From: Flectonema sp. DT1601 | Lineage: Eukaryota > Euglenozoa > Diplonemea > Diplonemida > Diplonemidae | Length of the DNA stretch: 64,000 nucleotides | Reading direction: 5' to 3' | NCBI GenBank assembly: GCA_964019425.1 | Contig: OZ025806.1 | Location: forward strand, 615,374-679,373 | Shown: positions 1-12,300 of the stretch, piece after piece | Numbering within the stretch: the first letter of the stretch is position 1 | Layout: each line of letters starts with the position of its first letter | The notes under the pieces: model-generated | Seen by the model: only the letters and a program-made list of their open reading frames with translations | What the model was told of the DNA's origin: nothing | Databases searched by the model: none | Program-made: the position numbers and the translations under genes

Positions 1-1158
1 TTAACGGAGATAACGTGACTCTCTTGTCGTAAAATCTTGGTCGGCGTGCGGTCGAGAGCTTCACTCTGCGGCATTGTCGGAGGAATTGAGGCTAGAGGAC
101 AAAGAGGGGTGATATAATTAAGGGTAGGGATAAGGGGTTTAATAAGAGGAGTAAAAAGACTACTCGTAGTTGTAAAGAGCGAGAGGTAGTTCTTTGCTAT
201 CTTCATCATAGCAACAGATTCATACAGAACGGGGGTTCGGGGGGAAACTTGTTGACTAAAGTGGGTCATACGGGGACGCGCGGCACGCAAACTCTCGACC
301 TCCTGTTGAGTATAGAAAAGTCTTATTTTACTTTCTCTTTCCTCATTACATTTGGTCTCCAATTCGTTCGACAGAAGAACAAACCTTTGATGGTAATTAA
401 AGAGCGCCATTTCCGATAGGTCTGCTCTCTGAGTCAGATTTGCGAGCTCACGTTTCCTGTAATCTTCCACTAAGTCATATTGTCGAACTAGTGCAGAAAG
501 AGAAGTCTTCGATTCATCGCGTTCTGCTGTTAACCGTTGAATTACTCCTTCCAGAAGTTCATATTCTTTTCTATCTTTTTCAATAATTAAAACAGGGGGC
601 GCAGGAGGAAGTGAGGATGGATCCTGGTTGGTAGCTTTGATCTCAACAGGTAATCCATTTAGTAACTGCTTGTCTTTCTCGAGGGAGGCTGACATCGCAT
701 TAAAGTAAAATAAAAAATAGAACATAAAAAATTCGTTCTTTCATTTGCTCTAATTCGTTTTCTAAAATCTGGCATTTCAAGGAAAGTTTCAGCCTTAATT
801 TTCCTTCTTTTTTTTTGTACAAGGGGGTTTGAGAACCCATGTCAGATTGAGTTCTTATCACTATAGCGAAATCAGCAGGAAGTGTTTGCGATCCCGTTGA
901 CATGAGTTCAGGTGGGGGAGTCTGGAAAGAGATGGAAGAAATAGAAGAGAATGACAAGGAGAGTCCAGTGAGCTCATCCTCATCTAACAAAACAGAAGGG
1001 GCCGGGGAGGAAGAAGAACCATTGGCAATAAGTAGAATAGAAAGAGCCGATGCGTAACAAGTTTGCCAGATAAAACATTTCTCAAGCCACGATCTTTCAA
1101 TGGTGAGCTTTTCGATCGTTTTCAGTTTTGTTACTTTGTGGATTTTGACTTCTTCCAC
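1..1158 (-). mobile_element. RLE-type LINE, copy 1: 5'-truncated, 3' part only
   Basis: This stretch matches 4834-5305 joined directly to 9392-10076 almost base for base, so it is a second copy of the LINE described at 4237-13860. Read on the minus strand it holds part of the region after the endonuclease domain and part of the coiled-coil C-terminal extension. Homology stops abruptly at 1158, which is the usual 5' truncation of a LINE, and the copy runs off the left edge of the window. Around 475 it is continuous exactly where copy 2 carries a 4.1-kb insertion, so it serves as the empty-site reference. An A run near 712 is one base longer than in copy 2 and shifts the frame, so this copy is unlikely to be functional. 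Confidence 0.85.
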
Positions 1159-1794
1159 ATTGGATTGCAGTGGCGCAACCTATCACCCCAACTGTTGGTA
1201 TCTTTTTATTTTTTTTATTTAAAGAAAAAAGCAGGCTAAGTCGCCTGAGCTGGCATCGCCAGAATATTTAACTTCACATGGCAATGTCAGCTTGTGAAGG
1301 GATCCAGTTGGACCAAAGGTTTTCTCCCCCCACTCTATTTATCGTCATTGGTGCGCACCTTCGAACAGGAAGGCCAACATTGACGGAATTTTTTTTACTT
1401 CTCTTCCCAAGGTTGAACCTTGGGAAAAAAACAAACAATAAACACAGTGTAGACAAACACCCGCCGGACATCTGCAGAGCAGCGATCGATGTCGATGTCT
1501 TCGTTGTCGAACTTCCTGGCGTTTATGTTTTTGTTTTTAACAACAATACAACACCAACTAACAGGTTTGTCTCATTGCCCGTTCTTTCTTGTTTCCCTTT
1601 GCCGCCGGAAGAACGAAGGTCGACGGAGGTCCGAAGCATTGCTTGCGATGATGTTCCGGTATGTGTTGCGTCTCTGTTATTTGTTTGTTTCAACTCAATT
1701 GGTTCATCTCAGGTTTTAGAAGTCTTCGTCCTGTTCGATGGGAAGGGCCTGAATCAAAAGTTCACTGCCCCTATTCCTCTCCCAAATTTCTTAT
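1159..1794. other. Unassigned segment between LINE copy 1 and the first tandem array
   Basis: No recognisable gene. Several overlapping short ORFs exist in different frames without protein-like composition. A 23-bp perfect palindrome around a central G lies at 1404-1426. I see no match elsewhere in the window. Confidence 0.5.
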
Positions 1795-2440
1795 TTTTAT
1801 TTTAAATTCTTTTTATTTATTTTTTAAAGAAAAAAAACTGAAAATAGAAATTAGTCGACAAAGTCGAACGATAAAAAAACAATGATAACATTGTTTATTC
1901 TTTTTTTTTTTTTTTATTTCTTTTTATTTATAAAAAAAAACAATCAGTTTAGCGTCTTGACCAGGACGGAAAATAGAAAGTGATCGACATAGTCGATCGA
2001 TAAAAAAACAATGATAACATTGTTTATTCTTTTTTTTTATTTTAAATTCTTTTTATTTATTTTTTAAAGAAAAAAAAAACGGAAAATAGAAATTAGTCGA
2101 CAAAGTCGAACGATGAAAAAAAACAATGATAACATTGTTTATTCTTTTTTTTATTTTTTTTTTTTTTATTCTTTTTTATTAATTTTGAAAAAAAAAAAAC
2201 AATCAGTTTAGCGTCTTGACCAGGACGGAAAATAGAAAGTAATCGACATAGTCGATCGATAAGAAAACAATGATAACATTGTTTATTCTTTTTTTTTATT
2301 TTAAATTCTTTTTATTTATTTTTTAAAGAAAAAAAACTGAAAATAGAAATTAGTCGACAAAGTCGAACGATAAAAAAAACAATGATAACATTGTTTATTC
2401 TTTTTTTTTTTTTTATTTTAAATTCTTTTTATTTATTTTT
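1795..2440 (+). repeat. Dyad-rich tandem array 1
   Basis: Units of about 110-150 bp alternate between two types. One contains the GTCTTGACCAGGACGG core followed by a GATCGAC..GTCGATCGAT dyad. The other contains TTAGTCGACAAAGTCGAACG. Both are followed by the palindrome AACAATGATAACATTGTT and then a T-rich run. Units differ mainly in homopolymer length. The array abuts the 3' end of the truncated element at 2441-4236, just as array 18343-18900 abuts the 3' end of its full-length relative. Confidence 0.85.
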
Positions 2441-2648
2441 TAACAGGAGTTAAGATCACTTACATGAGTTAACACAACACAGATACGAGAGTCGCAAACT
2501 GAGGTAACACTACCAATTCAACAAAAAATAATCAGGATCGTACACAAGGAGGAGAGTTCATTCTACCTCTCATTGTCCTTGCTGGTATCTTAAGTGTCTT
2601 GGTATCTCTTGTGTGTCGGTATCTCGGAAGTGCTGGTATCTCGTATGT

Positions 2649-2757
2649 CGCCCTCTGGGCCTGTTAAAAAAAAAAAAAAATAAAAAGAAAGTTTACATCG
2701 GGAATAGGGCAGGAGCCAAAAGCTCCCAGTCCGTTACTTCCCACTCTATCGAATTCT
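2649..2757 (+). mobile_element. Short 3'-anchored repeat element, 109-bp version (copy a)
   Basis: Comparison with 19110-19140, the same place in the sister copy, shows a clean 109-bp insertion between TCGTATGT and GCGTTGG, with no target duplication. It contains an A run, a GGAGC/GCTCC hairpin and the end TATCGAATTC. The same right end is shared by the four longer copies, so this one is either 5'-truncated or a shorter family member. Confidence 0.75.
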
Positions 2758-2937
2758 GCGTTGGTATCTCTTGCGTGTTGGTATCTCTTGCACATAAAAA
2801 AAAAATTGAGTTAACATGATCAGTTTTATTTAACATTAAAGACAGACCGGAACTATTTGAAAATAAAATGTAGATGGGAAACAGTGAAAATTAAAATGAA
2901 TGATAAAATTAAATGAGATTTATGACATAACAGACCA

Positions 2938-3346
2938 TAATAAAAAAAGAGCATCTCCCTGCTATCCTCATATCCCCACAATAATATTATACCTTTTCAT
3001 TTTCTCTTTCCTTTTCTGGTCTTTTTTTTTTCTTTTTTTCCTTTTTCATACAACGTTTTTTATTTATATTTTATTTTTTTTTTTTTTTTTCATGTTTGAT
3101 TATTTCCTCTTCATATTTTTTTTCTATTCTTTCTTTTTTTTTTTTTTTTTTTCTCTACCTCTCTCTTAATTCTGTTCGTTTCTTTGAAACGAAAATTCAT
3201 TTGAATATTATTCCTTGGTCAGCAACAGTCATTGTCGCCCTTTGGGCCTGTTAAAAAAAAAAAAAAAAATAAAAAGAAAGTTTACATCGGGAATAGGGCA
3301 GGAGCCAAAAGCTCCCAGTCCGTTACTTCCCACTTTATCGAAATTC
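2938..3346 (+). mobile_element. Short repeat element, about 410-bp version (copy b)
   Basis: Inserted relative to the empty site in the sister copy near 19305. It begins with GAGCATCTCCCTGC after an A run, passes through long T runs and a TTTCGTTTCAAAGAAACGAAA-like dyad, and ends with the same roughly 109-bp segment as copy a (TTATCGAAATTC). It has no long ORF and no clear target duplication. Its length and fixed 3' end suggest a SINE-like or LINE-tail-derived non-autonomous element; its family is unknown. Confidence 0.75.
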
Positions 3347-4371
3347 ATAGAGAGTAATAAAGGGAAAAGGAAAACGGGAAGGGTTCATTCACTTAGTTAA
3401 AGTTAAGACCGATTAGTCAGTTTAAGGTCTTGACTAGGACCAACAAAAAAAAAAAAAAAAATAACGATCAAGCTGAGCTGATCTTGTTTTTATTAAAATA
3501 AGGGGAGCGGGAGGGATGGGAGGAATAAAGGAAAAAAAAAGAAAAGGTCGATCAATTGGATCTGATCGTCGAGAAGAAGAAGACAATTATTTTAAAGGTC
3601 GATCGGCATAGCCGATCGTTGAGAAAAAATAACCAGATATAAATACAATCAGTTTAAATTTAAAAAAAAAAAAAAAAAGATTAACGATCAAGCTGAGCTG
3701 ATCTTGTTTTTATTAAAATAAGGGGAGCGGGAGGGATGGAAAGAATAAAGGAAAAAAAAAAAAAAAAAAAAAAAGGTCGATCAATTGGATCTGATCGTCG
3801 AGAAGAAGAAAACAATTATTTTAAAAAAAAATGATCGGTATAGCCGATCGTTGAGAAAAGAACAGATATAAATACAATCGGTTTTGGTGATCGACGAGTG
3901 GAGCGATCACTTGACAAGAAGGAAAAAAGAAAGGACCGATTAATTGGGGCTTTGGTTGTATTCCCAAGGCATGTTTTTTTTTTTTTTTTTTTATTATTCA
4001 TTTACATTATTTTTTTTTTTTTTTTTTTAAATTAATAATCACATTTTGTTCAAAAATATTTCATATTAGAGTAAAAGAAAAAGAAAAAAAAAGAGATAAG
4101 AGAAAAAAAAAAAAAAAACCATTGCTGGCCCCCTCACCACTCATAGAGGATGAGGAGGCCAGTAAGGCGTCACTCAAATCTATGCCAAGCCTTGGGAACT
4201 TGGATTGGGGTTTAGACCATTTACAATTAACAATTAACAATTAATCTGATTAACGTTATGATCTGACGGACATAAACATATCGACAAAATATTACAAACA
4301 AAACGAACAATAAATAATAAATAAGCTAATAAACTAAATAAACAAAGTGATGTGAAAGTAAGGAAAAAGAA

Positions 4372-5305
4372 TTACAAGGGGGTGGAGTCACCGTGAACGT
4401 CATCAGCAGAACATCTCCTTCGATTATAACGATATCTTGATGGAGGGGTCCGTTTTTTCAGAGTTGAACGCTCAGACTTTCTCAGCGGAGTTTCAATTTC
4501 CTCATGTTCTTCTGTGTCTGGCGGACTCAAACCTTCTGCCCATGAAGCTAATTGGAACTTCAGGGCCGCAATTTGAGACCGTGCCAAGGCGAGTTGAGCA
4601 TTTAAATCGCTCGCCAGTCCCGTTAACATCATGGATTGCTCAAGCTGCTCTGCGTGAGTTGTACACCGTTGGTGATTCAGCTCCGAGAGGCGAAGTTGGG
4701 CATCCAAAAGTTGTTCTGAGAGCTCTGCCGCTTTCTCGTTTGTTTCGAGAGAGTCATCTACTGCTCGACAGTAGTTCTCGAGTAAGTCAATCCTACCCTC
4801 GGACCATTGTCTCGCAATAGGTGTATTCTCTTTAACGGAGATAACGTGGCTCTCTTGTCGTAAAATCTTGGTCGGCGTGCGGTCGAGAGCTTCACTCTGC
4901 GGCATTGTCGGAGGAATTGAGGCTAGAGGACAAAGAGGGGTGATATAATTAAGGGTAGGGATAAGGGGTTTAATAAGAGGAGTAAAAAGACTACTCGTAG
5001 TTGTAAAGAGCGAGAGGTAGTTCTTTGCTATCTTCATCATAGCAACAGATTCATACAAAATAGGGGATCGGGGGGAAACTTGTTGACTAAAGTGGGTCAT
5101 GTGGGGACGTGCGGCACGCAAACTCTCGACCTCCTGTTGAGTATAGAAAAGTCTTATTTTACTTTCTCTTTCCTCATTACATTTGGTCTCCAATTCGTTC
5201 GACAGAAGAACAAACCTTTGATGGTAATTGAAAAGCGCCATTTCCGATAGGTCTGCTTTCTGAGTCAGATTTGCGAGCTCACGTTTCCTGTAATCTTCCA
5301 CTAGA
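4372..5305 (-). CDS. LINE polyprotein, C-terminal coiled-coil segment (separated by insertion)
   Basis: This is the 3' end of the LINE reading frame, cut off from the rest by the insertion at 5306-9391. The protein is rich in Glu, Leu, Arg and Gln with heptad-like spacing and ends with a basic, Ser/Arg-rich tail before the stop at 4372. Copy 1 shows that its N-terminal end joins directly to the sequence now at 9392. Known RLE-type LINEs usually end soon after the endonuclease, so an extension of about 500 residues is unusual. A role in particle assembly or targeting is possible, but nothing in the sequence proves one. Confidence 0.75.
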
Positions 5306-5495
5306 ATTTCGATAAAGTGGGAAGTAACGGACTGGGAGCTTTTGGCTCCTGCCCTATTCCCGATGTAAACTTTCTTTTTATTTTTATTTTTTTTTAACAG
5401 GCCCAAAGGGCGACAATGATGGTTGCTGACCAAGGAATAATATTCAAATGAATTTTCGTTTCAAAGAAACGAACAGAATTAAGAGAGAGGCAGAG

Positions 5496-5526
<31 letters not shown>

Positions 5527-5712
5527 GAAAAGAGAAAAAAAAATGAAGAGGAAATAATCAAACATGAATAAAAAAAAAACAAAAAAAATATATATATAAA
5601 TAAAAAACGTTGTATGAAAAAGGAAAAAAAAGAAAAAAAAAAGACCAGAAAAGGAAAGAGAAAATGAAAAGGTATAATATTATTGTGGGGATATGAGGGA
5701 TAGCAGGGAGAT

Positions 5713-5728
<16 letters not shown>
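5306..5728 (-). mobile_element. Short repeat element, long version (copy c)
   Basis: The reverse complement of copy b. It starts at GAATTTCGATAAAGTGGG on the plus strand and ends with GCAGGGAGATGCTC before a T run. It faces copy d across the inverted arrays and forms the outer arm of the palindrome. Confidence 0.8.
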
Positions 5729-5743
<15 letters not shown>

Positions 5744-5755
5744 CTTATTTATTAT

Positions 5756-6262
5756 TTAAAAAAAGGAAACAATCAGTTTAGCGTCTCGATCAGGACGGAA
5801 AATAGAAATTAATCGACATAGTTGATCGATAGAAAAAAAAACAATGATAACATTGTTTATTCATTTTTTTTTTTTTTTTTTTTTTTTTAAATCTTTTTAA
5901 TTATTTTAAAGAAAAAACAATCAGTTTAGCGTCTTGACCAGGACGGAAAATAGTAAGTAATCGACATAGTCGATCGATAAAAAAAAAACAATGATAACAT
6001 TGTTTATTCCTTTTTTTTTTTTTTTATTCTTTTTATTTATTTTTAAAGAAAAAACAATCAGTTTAGCGTCCTGACCAGGACGGAAAATAGAAAGTAATCG
6101 ACATAGTCGATCGATAAAAAAAACAATGATAACATTGTTTAATCTTTTTTTTTTTTTTTATTTTAATTCTTTTTATTTATTTTTAAAAAGAAAAAAAATG
6201 GAAAATAGAAATTAGTCAACAAAGTCGAACTTTAATTCTTTTTATTTATTTTTAAAAAAAAA
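5756..6262 (+). repeat. Dyad-rich tandem array 2 (left arm of palindrome)
   Basis: About four units of the same two-type repeat as array 1, in plus orientation, each with the AACAATGATAACATTGTT palindrome and T-rich spacer. Orientation flips at about 6262. Confidence 0.85.
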
Positions 6263-6672
6263 AAAAAAAAAAAAGAATAAACAATGTTATCATTGTTTTT
6301 TTATCGATCGACTATGTCGATCACTTTCTATTTCCCGTCCTGGTCAGGACGCTAAACTGATTGTTTTTTCTTTAAAAATAAATAAAAAGAATAAAAAAAA
6401 AAAAAAAAGGAATAAACAATGTTATCATTGTTTTTATTTTATCGATCGACTATGTCGATTACTTTCTATTTTCCGTCCTGGTCAAGACGCTAAACTGATT
6501 GTTTTTTCTTTAAAAAATAAAAAGAAGGATTTAAAAAAAAGAAAAAAAAAAAAAAAAAGAATAAACAATGTTATCATTGTTTTTTTATCGATCGACTATG
6601 TCGATCACTTTCTATTTTTCGTCCTGGTCAAGACGCTAAACTGATTGTTTTTTCTTTAAAAATAATAAAAAG

Positions 6673-6707
<35 letters not shown>

Positions 6708-7079
6708 TAAACAATGTTATCATTGTTTTTTTATCGATCGACTATGTCGATCACTTTCTATTTTCCGTCCTGGTCAAGACGCAAAACTGATTGTTTTTTT
6801 TCAAAATTAATAAAAAAGAATACAAAAAAAAATAAAAAAAAAAAGAATAAACAATGTTATCATTGTTTTTTTTTTATCGTTCGACGTTGTTGACTAATTT
6901 CTATTTTCCGTTTTTTTTTTTCTTTTTAAAAAATAAATAAAAAGATTTAAAAAAAAAAAAAAAAAGAATAAACAATGTTATCATTGTTTTTTTTATCGAT
7001 CGACTATGTCGATTACTTTCTATTTTCCGTCCTGGTCAAGACGCTAAACTGATTGTTTTTTCTTTAAAAAAAAAAAAAG

Positions 7080-7117
<38 letters not shown>

Positions 7118-8321
7118 ATAAACAATGTTATCATTGTTTTTTTTTATCGATCGACTATGTCGATCACTTTCTATTTTCCGTCCTGGTCAAGACGCTAAAC
7201 TGATTGTTTTTTTTTTCAAAATTAATAAAAAAGAATTTAAAAAAAAAAATAAAAAAAAAGAATAAACAATGTTATCATTGTTTTTTTTTTTATCGTTCGA
7301 CTTTGTTGACTAATTTCTATTTTCCGTTTTTTTTTTCTTTTTAAAATAAAAAGAATTTAAAAAAAAAAAAAAAAAAGAGTAAACAATGTTATCATTGTTT
7401 TTTTTTATCGATCGACTATGTCGATTACTTTCTATTTTCCGTCCTGGTCAAGACGCTAAACTGATTGTTTTTTTTTTCAAAATTAATAAAAAAGAATATA
7501 AAAAAAAACAAAAAAAAAAAGAATAAACAATGTTATCATTGTTTTTTTTTTTATCGTTCGACTTTGTCGACTAATTTTTATTTTCCGTTTTTTTTTCTTT
7601 AAAAATAAATAAAAAGAATTTAAAAAAAAAAAAAAAAAAAAGAATAAACAATGTTATCATTGTTTTTTTATCGATCGACTATGTCGATCACTTTCTATTT
7701 TCCGTCCTGGTCAAGACGCTAAACTGATTGTTTTTTCTTTAAAATAATAAAAAGGATTAAAAAAAAAAAAAAAAAAAAAAAAAGAATAAACAATGTTATC
7801 ATTGTTTTTTTATCGATCGACTATGTCGATCACTTTCAATTTTCCGTCCTGGTCAGGACGCTAAACTGATTGTTTTTTCTTTAAAAATAAATAAAAAGAA
7901 TAAAAAAAAAAGAAAAAAAAAAGGAATAAACAATGTTATCATTGTTTTTTTTTTATCGATCGACTATGTCGATTACTTTCTATTTTCAGCCCTGGTCAAG
8001 ACGCTAAACTGTTTTTTCTTTAAAATAATTAAAAGGATTTAAAAAAAAAAAAAAAAAAAAAAAAGAATAAACAATGTTATCATTGTTTTTTTTCTATCGA
8101 TCGACTATGTCGATCACTTTCAATTTTCCGTCCTGGTCAGGACGCTAAACTGATTGTTTTTTCTTTAAAAATAAATAAAAAGAATAAAAAAAAAAAAAAA
8201 AAAAAGGAATAAACAATGTTATCATTGTTTTTTTTCTATCGATCGACTATGTCGATTAATTTCTATTTTCCGTCCTGATCGAGACGCTAAACTGATTGTT
8301 TCCTTTTTTTAAATAATAAAT

Positions 8322-8340
<19 letters not shown>
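6262..8340 (-). repeat. Dyad-rich tandem array 3 (right arm, inverted)
   Basis: About sixteen units in the opposite orientation, so the core reads CCGTCCTGGTCAAGACGC on the plus strand. The arm is roughly four times longer than the left arm. Units keep the dyads almost unchanged while A/T runs vary in length. Confidence 0.85.
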
Positions 8341-8345
<5 letters not shown>

Positions 8346-8353
<8 letters not shown>

Positions 8354-8755
8354 ATCTCCCTGCTATCCTCATATCCCCACAATAATATTATACCTTTTCA
8401 TTTTCTCTTTCCTTTTCTGGTCTTTTTTTTTTCTTTTTTTCCTTTTTCATACAACGTTTTTTATTTATATTTTATTTTTTTTTTTTTTTTTTTTTTCATG
8501 TTTGATTATTTCCTCTTCATATTTTTTTTCTATTCTTTCTTTTTTTTTTTTTTTTTTTTCTCTACCTCTCTCTTAATTCTGTTCGTTTCTTTGAAACGAA
8601 AATTCATTTGAATATTATTCCTTGGTCAGCAACCATCATTGTCGCCCTTTGGGCCTGTTAAAAAAAAAAAAAAATAAAAAGAAAGTTTACATCGGGAATA
8701 GGGCAGGAGCCAAAAGCTCCCAGTCCGTTACTTCCCACTTATCGAAATTCATAAA
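8346..8755 (+). mobile_element. Short repeat element, long version (copy d)
   Basis: Nearly identical to copy b and the inverse of copy c, running from GAGCATCTCCCTGC to TTATCGAAATTC. It is flanked on the left by the inverted array and on the right by a plus-oriented array. Confidence 0.8.
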
Positions 8756-9391
8756 AAAAAACAATGATAACATTGTTTATTCTTTTTTTTTTTATTTTTT
8801 TATATTCTTTTTTATTAATTTTGAAAAAAAAACAATCAGTTTAGCGTCTTGACCAGGACGGAAAATAGAAAGTAATCGACATAGTCGATCGATAAAAAAA
8901 CAATGATAACATTGTTTAATCTTTTTTTTTAAATTCTTTTTATTTATTTTTTAAAGAAAAAAAACGGAAAATAGAAATTAGTCGACAAAGTCGAACGATA
9001 AAAAAACAATGATAACATTGTTTATTCTTTTTTTTTTATTTTTTTTATATTTATTTTAATTAATTTTGAAAAAAAAACAATCAGTTTAGCGTCTTGACCA
9101 GGACGGAAAATAGAAAGTGATCGACATAGTCGATCGATAAAAAAACAATGATAACATTGTTTATTCTTTTTTTTTATTTTAAATTCTTTTTATTTATTTT
9201 TTAAAGAAAAAAAAACGGAAAATAGAAATTAGTCGACAAAGTCGAACGATAAAAAAAAACAATGATAACATTGTTTATTCTTTTTTTTATTTTTTTTTTT
9301 ATTCTTTTTTATTAACTTTGAAAAAAAAAAAACAATCAGTTTAGCGTCTTGACCAGGACGGAAAATAGAAAGTAATCGACATAGTCGATCG
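8756..9391 (+). repeat. Dyad-rich tandem array 4
   Basis: About five units of the two-type repeat in plus orientation, ending at GTCGATCG where LINE sequence resumes. Part of it is read in frame by the interrupted LINE ORF, down to 9229. Confidence 0.85.
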
Positions 9392-12300
9392 TAGTCATAT
9401 TGACGAACTAGTGCGGAAAGAGAAGTCTTCGATTCAGCGCGTTCTACTGTTAACCGTTGAATTACTCCTTCCAGAAGTTCATATTCTTTTCTATCTTTTT
9501 CAATAATTAAAACAGGGGGCGCAGGAGGAAGTGAGGATGGATCCTGGTTGGTAGCTTTGATCTCAACAGGTAATCCGTTTAGTAACTGCTTGTCTTTCTC
9601 GAGGGAGGCTGACATCGCATTAAAGTAAAATAAAAATAGAACATAAAAAATTCGTTCTTTCATTTGTTCTAATTCGTTTTCTAAAATCTGGCATTTCAAG
9701 GAAAGTTTCAGCCTTAATCTTCCTTTTTTTTCTTTGTACAAGGGGGTTTGAGAACCAATGTCAGATTGACATCTTAACACCATAGCAAAATCAGTAGGGA
9801 GTGTTTGCGATCCCGTTGACGTGAGTTCAGGTGGGGGAGTCTGGAAAGAGATGGAAGAAATAGAAGAGAATGACAAGGAGAGTCCAGTGAGCTCATCCTC
9901 ATCTAACAAAACAGAAGGGGCCGGGGAGGAAGAACCATTGGCAATAAGTAGAATAGAAAGAGCCGATGCGTAACAAGTTTGCCAGATAAAACATTTCTCA
10001 AGCCACGATCTTTCAATGGTGAGCTTTTCGATCGTTTTCAGTTTTGTTACTTTGTGGATTTTGACTTCTTCTACAGGGAAGATTTCTTTACCATCTTTTA
10101 TAAAACTTGCAGTGGCAGGTTCTTCTTTAATGCTGCGCATTAGAGGTCTTGAATGCCACGTGGGGAGGTTCCTCGTCTGGAACAGAACATATGAGCACTG
10201 TCTGGCGATTCTGGTGCATTCACAAAATAAAGCTTTTGTTGGTGCTAAAGGTGAACCGATGTGACGTGTCCAGATGTTCAGCTGGTCCATGCAGATGTTT
10301 CCTCGTACGCCAACTTCAATAGTAAAAATGTTACAGTCGAAGCCATTAGCGATGATCGAGTCTCTTAGCTTTAGGTATTTCTTTTCCTTTAAGACATGAG
10401 AGGTTTCGAAACGATCTTCATTTGGACACGTCAGCTCCAGAATCAGTGCTCTTTTCGCAAAAAAAGAATAAATAAAAATGTCTGGTCTTAGAGAGGACGA
10501 GACATGGCACACTTCAAGAGGAACAATTAGGCGGTTATCACCGACATCGTCGAGGATGACCCAATCATTCGCTAGTGAAAGTTCGCCTGTCTCTTTAGAA
10601 ATTCTTTCTAGGGGTTTATTTTCCCCTGTTTTTAAAAAAGTTTTAGAGGGAGGCGGGAGGTTTTCTTTTCTTTTGTTGGCTTTTATTATCAACTCTTCCA
10701 AGAAGATAACAATGCGTTTTAGAACGCTGTCATGACGCCACGTGAACCTCCCTTGTGTTAAAGAGACAGGACAGCCTGTTAAGACATGCCTGAGGGTAGG
10801 ATTCACTTTGCCACACAATACACAATTTTGGTCCACGTTGGTGATGTTCCACCTCTTTAAATTATCTTGTGAGGGGAGGGTGTTTGTAACCGCTTTCAGT
10901 TGAAATGAGATATAGGCAGGATTTCCCTCCCTAAGTACCTTATTCCAGGTGAAATCGTTTATCATACATTTAGACCACTCCTTCCACTGTCCTTGGACTT
11001 GTAATTTATTCAAAGAGTTCAGTAGTTCATCTGTGGCTTCCACTTCAAAACGCTTAAGGAGATCGGGGCGAGTAGTACGTAGATCGCGCAATCGGTGACC
11101 AAGACCAGCTGATTGCTTCGCGAGAGAACGGTAAGAAAAAAACTTAATAAGGCGCTCCCATTCAGCAGAAGCTGAAAACTTTTTCGACCAATTGGACGAT
11201 TTCTCCATAATAACATTGTAGACACCGTGCATGTCAGAGTCCTGTGAGGATCTGAGTATGTCTAGTTTAATTGATTGCGCTTGTTTATATAGCGTCTCGA
11301 CTCTTTTGTGTCTGAGACCAACAGTGTTCTTTGAACCGGTAAAAAGGATGACTGTGTTCGCAGAGCGGACAAATCCCCACCATCTCTTCAAAAAAGGTTT
11401 AATAATTTTGTCCATTTTTTTGGCAAAAGGGAGAGATAAGTCATGGATCATTAAACTCCATGTTAACCTTGACAATAACAAGTGTTGGACAGACCAAGCC
11501 TTCTGAGACCCATACAGTGGCATGGCGTCGACTTTTTTTAAAAAATTCCTGGTAAAAGTGGTCAGGCGCTCTCGCAATTTCTGTTCTTTGGCGTTCGGCT
11601 CAAACCAACGCCCGAGGTATTTGAACTCTCCAGCTTCCTGGAGATTCGTAATCGGAACATTGTTAATCTTCAGGTCCGGGTTAGCTGGTTTCCCTTGTAC
11701 AAAGCTGTGGGCAATGCATTTCTGGGGTTTCGCTTTCATACCACGAGACCAGGAAAGAAACTGTTCGAGCGACTTGATTAGCAATTTTGCCCCCGCCTTT
11801 GATGACGTGGTAAGTTGTAAATCATCAGCAAAAGCTGCAACTAATAGTTGGAGGGATTTATTGCTAAACTCGTAGGCTTCCTGTTGATGAACTGCTAAGG
11901 AAAAGAGCAGTAGTTGGAATACCAAATTAAAAAGGGTTGGGGAGGAAACGCAGCCTTGAAAGACACCAACTTCAAAAGGGATAGTGGGCGTCAGGCCTTC
12001 TCCAACTCTGATTTGGACGCGCATGGAGGAATAATACCTTTTATAGAAACCGATTATTCTTTCGTGAATTCCGAAATATTTTAAAGCAAAGAAAATTAAT
12101 TGATGTTTGACTGATCCGAAAGCATCTGCCAAATCCACCCAGACAATTGTTAGGTTTTTCCGGAGAGCTTTCACTTCTTTAAAAAACTCTGAGGTGATCG
12201 TGGCATGTTCGATACACCCAGAGACACCTTTCCTAAAGCCTTTTTGAAAATTAAATTTAGAAAGAGTGTGGTTTGCGACGGCTTCCTGAATGACCGTATT

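Larger units (their letters stand above)
2441..4236 (-). mobile_element. Truncated copy of the USP-bearing retroelement (3' UTR only)
   Basis: The segment is nearly identical to 18922-20232, the 3' region of the element whose ORF ends at 20438. Homology starts at about 4236 within the last coding-like stretch, so the copy is 5'-truncated. Relative to the other copy it carries two extra insertions, at 2649-2757 and about 2938-3346. It keeps the GGTATCTC repeats near 2580-2790 and the two hairpin-rich units near 3450-3900. Confidence 0.8.
5306..9391. mobile_element. 4.1-kb palindromic (fold-back-like) insertion inside LINE copy 2
   Basis: Copy 1 defines the empty site: CTTCCACTA at 5297-5305 continues as AGTCATATTG at about 9394. 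The insert consists of short element copy c (minus), a plus-oriented array (5756-6262), the same array inverted (6262-8340), short element copy d (plus), and a further plus-oriented array (8756-9391). The inner part is thus a large inverted repeat with unequal arms meeting at about 6262. There is no ORF of its own and no clear target duplication. Confidence 0.75.

Noticed and set aside
1278-1805. A 175-codon plus-strand ORF next to the first array
   Set aside because: Composition and overlapping ORFs in other frames suggest chance; its end is T-rich array sequence and there is no domain.
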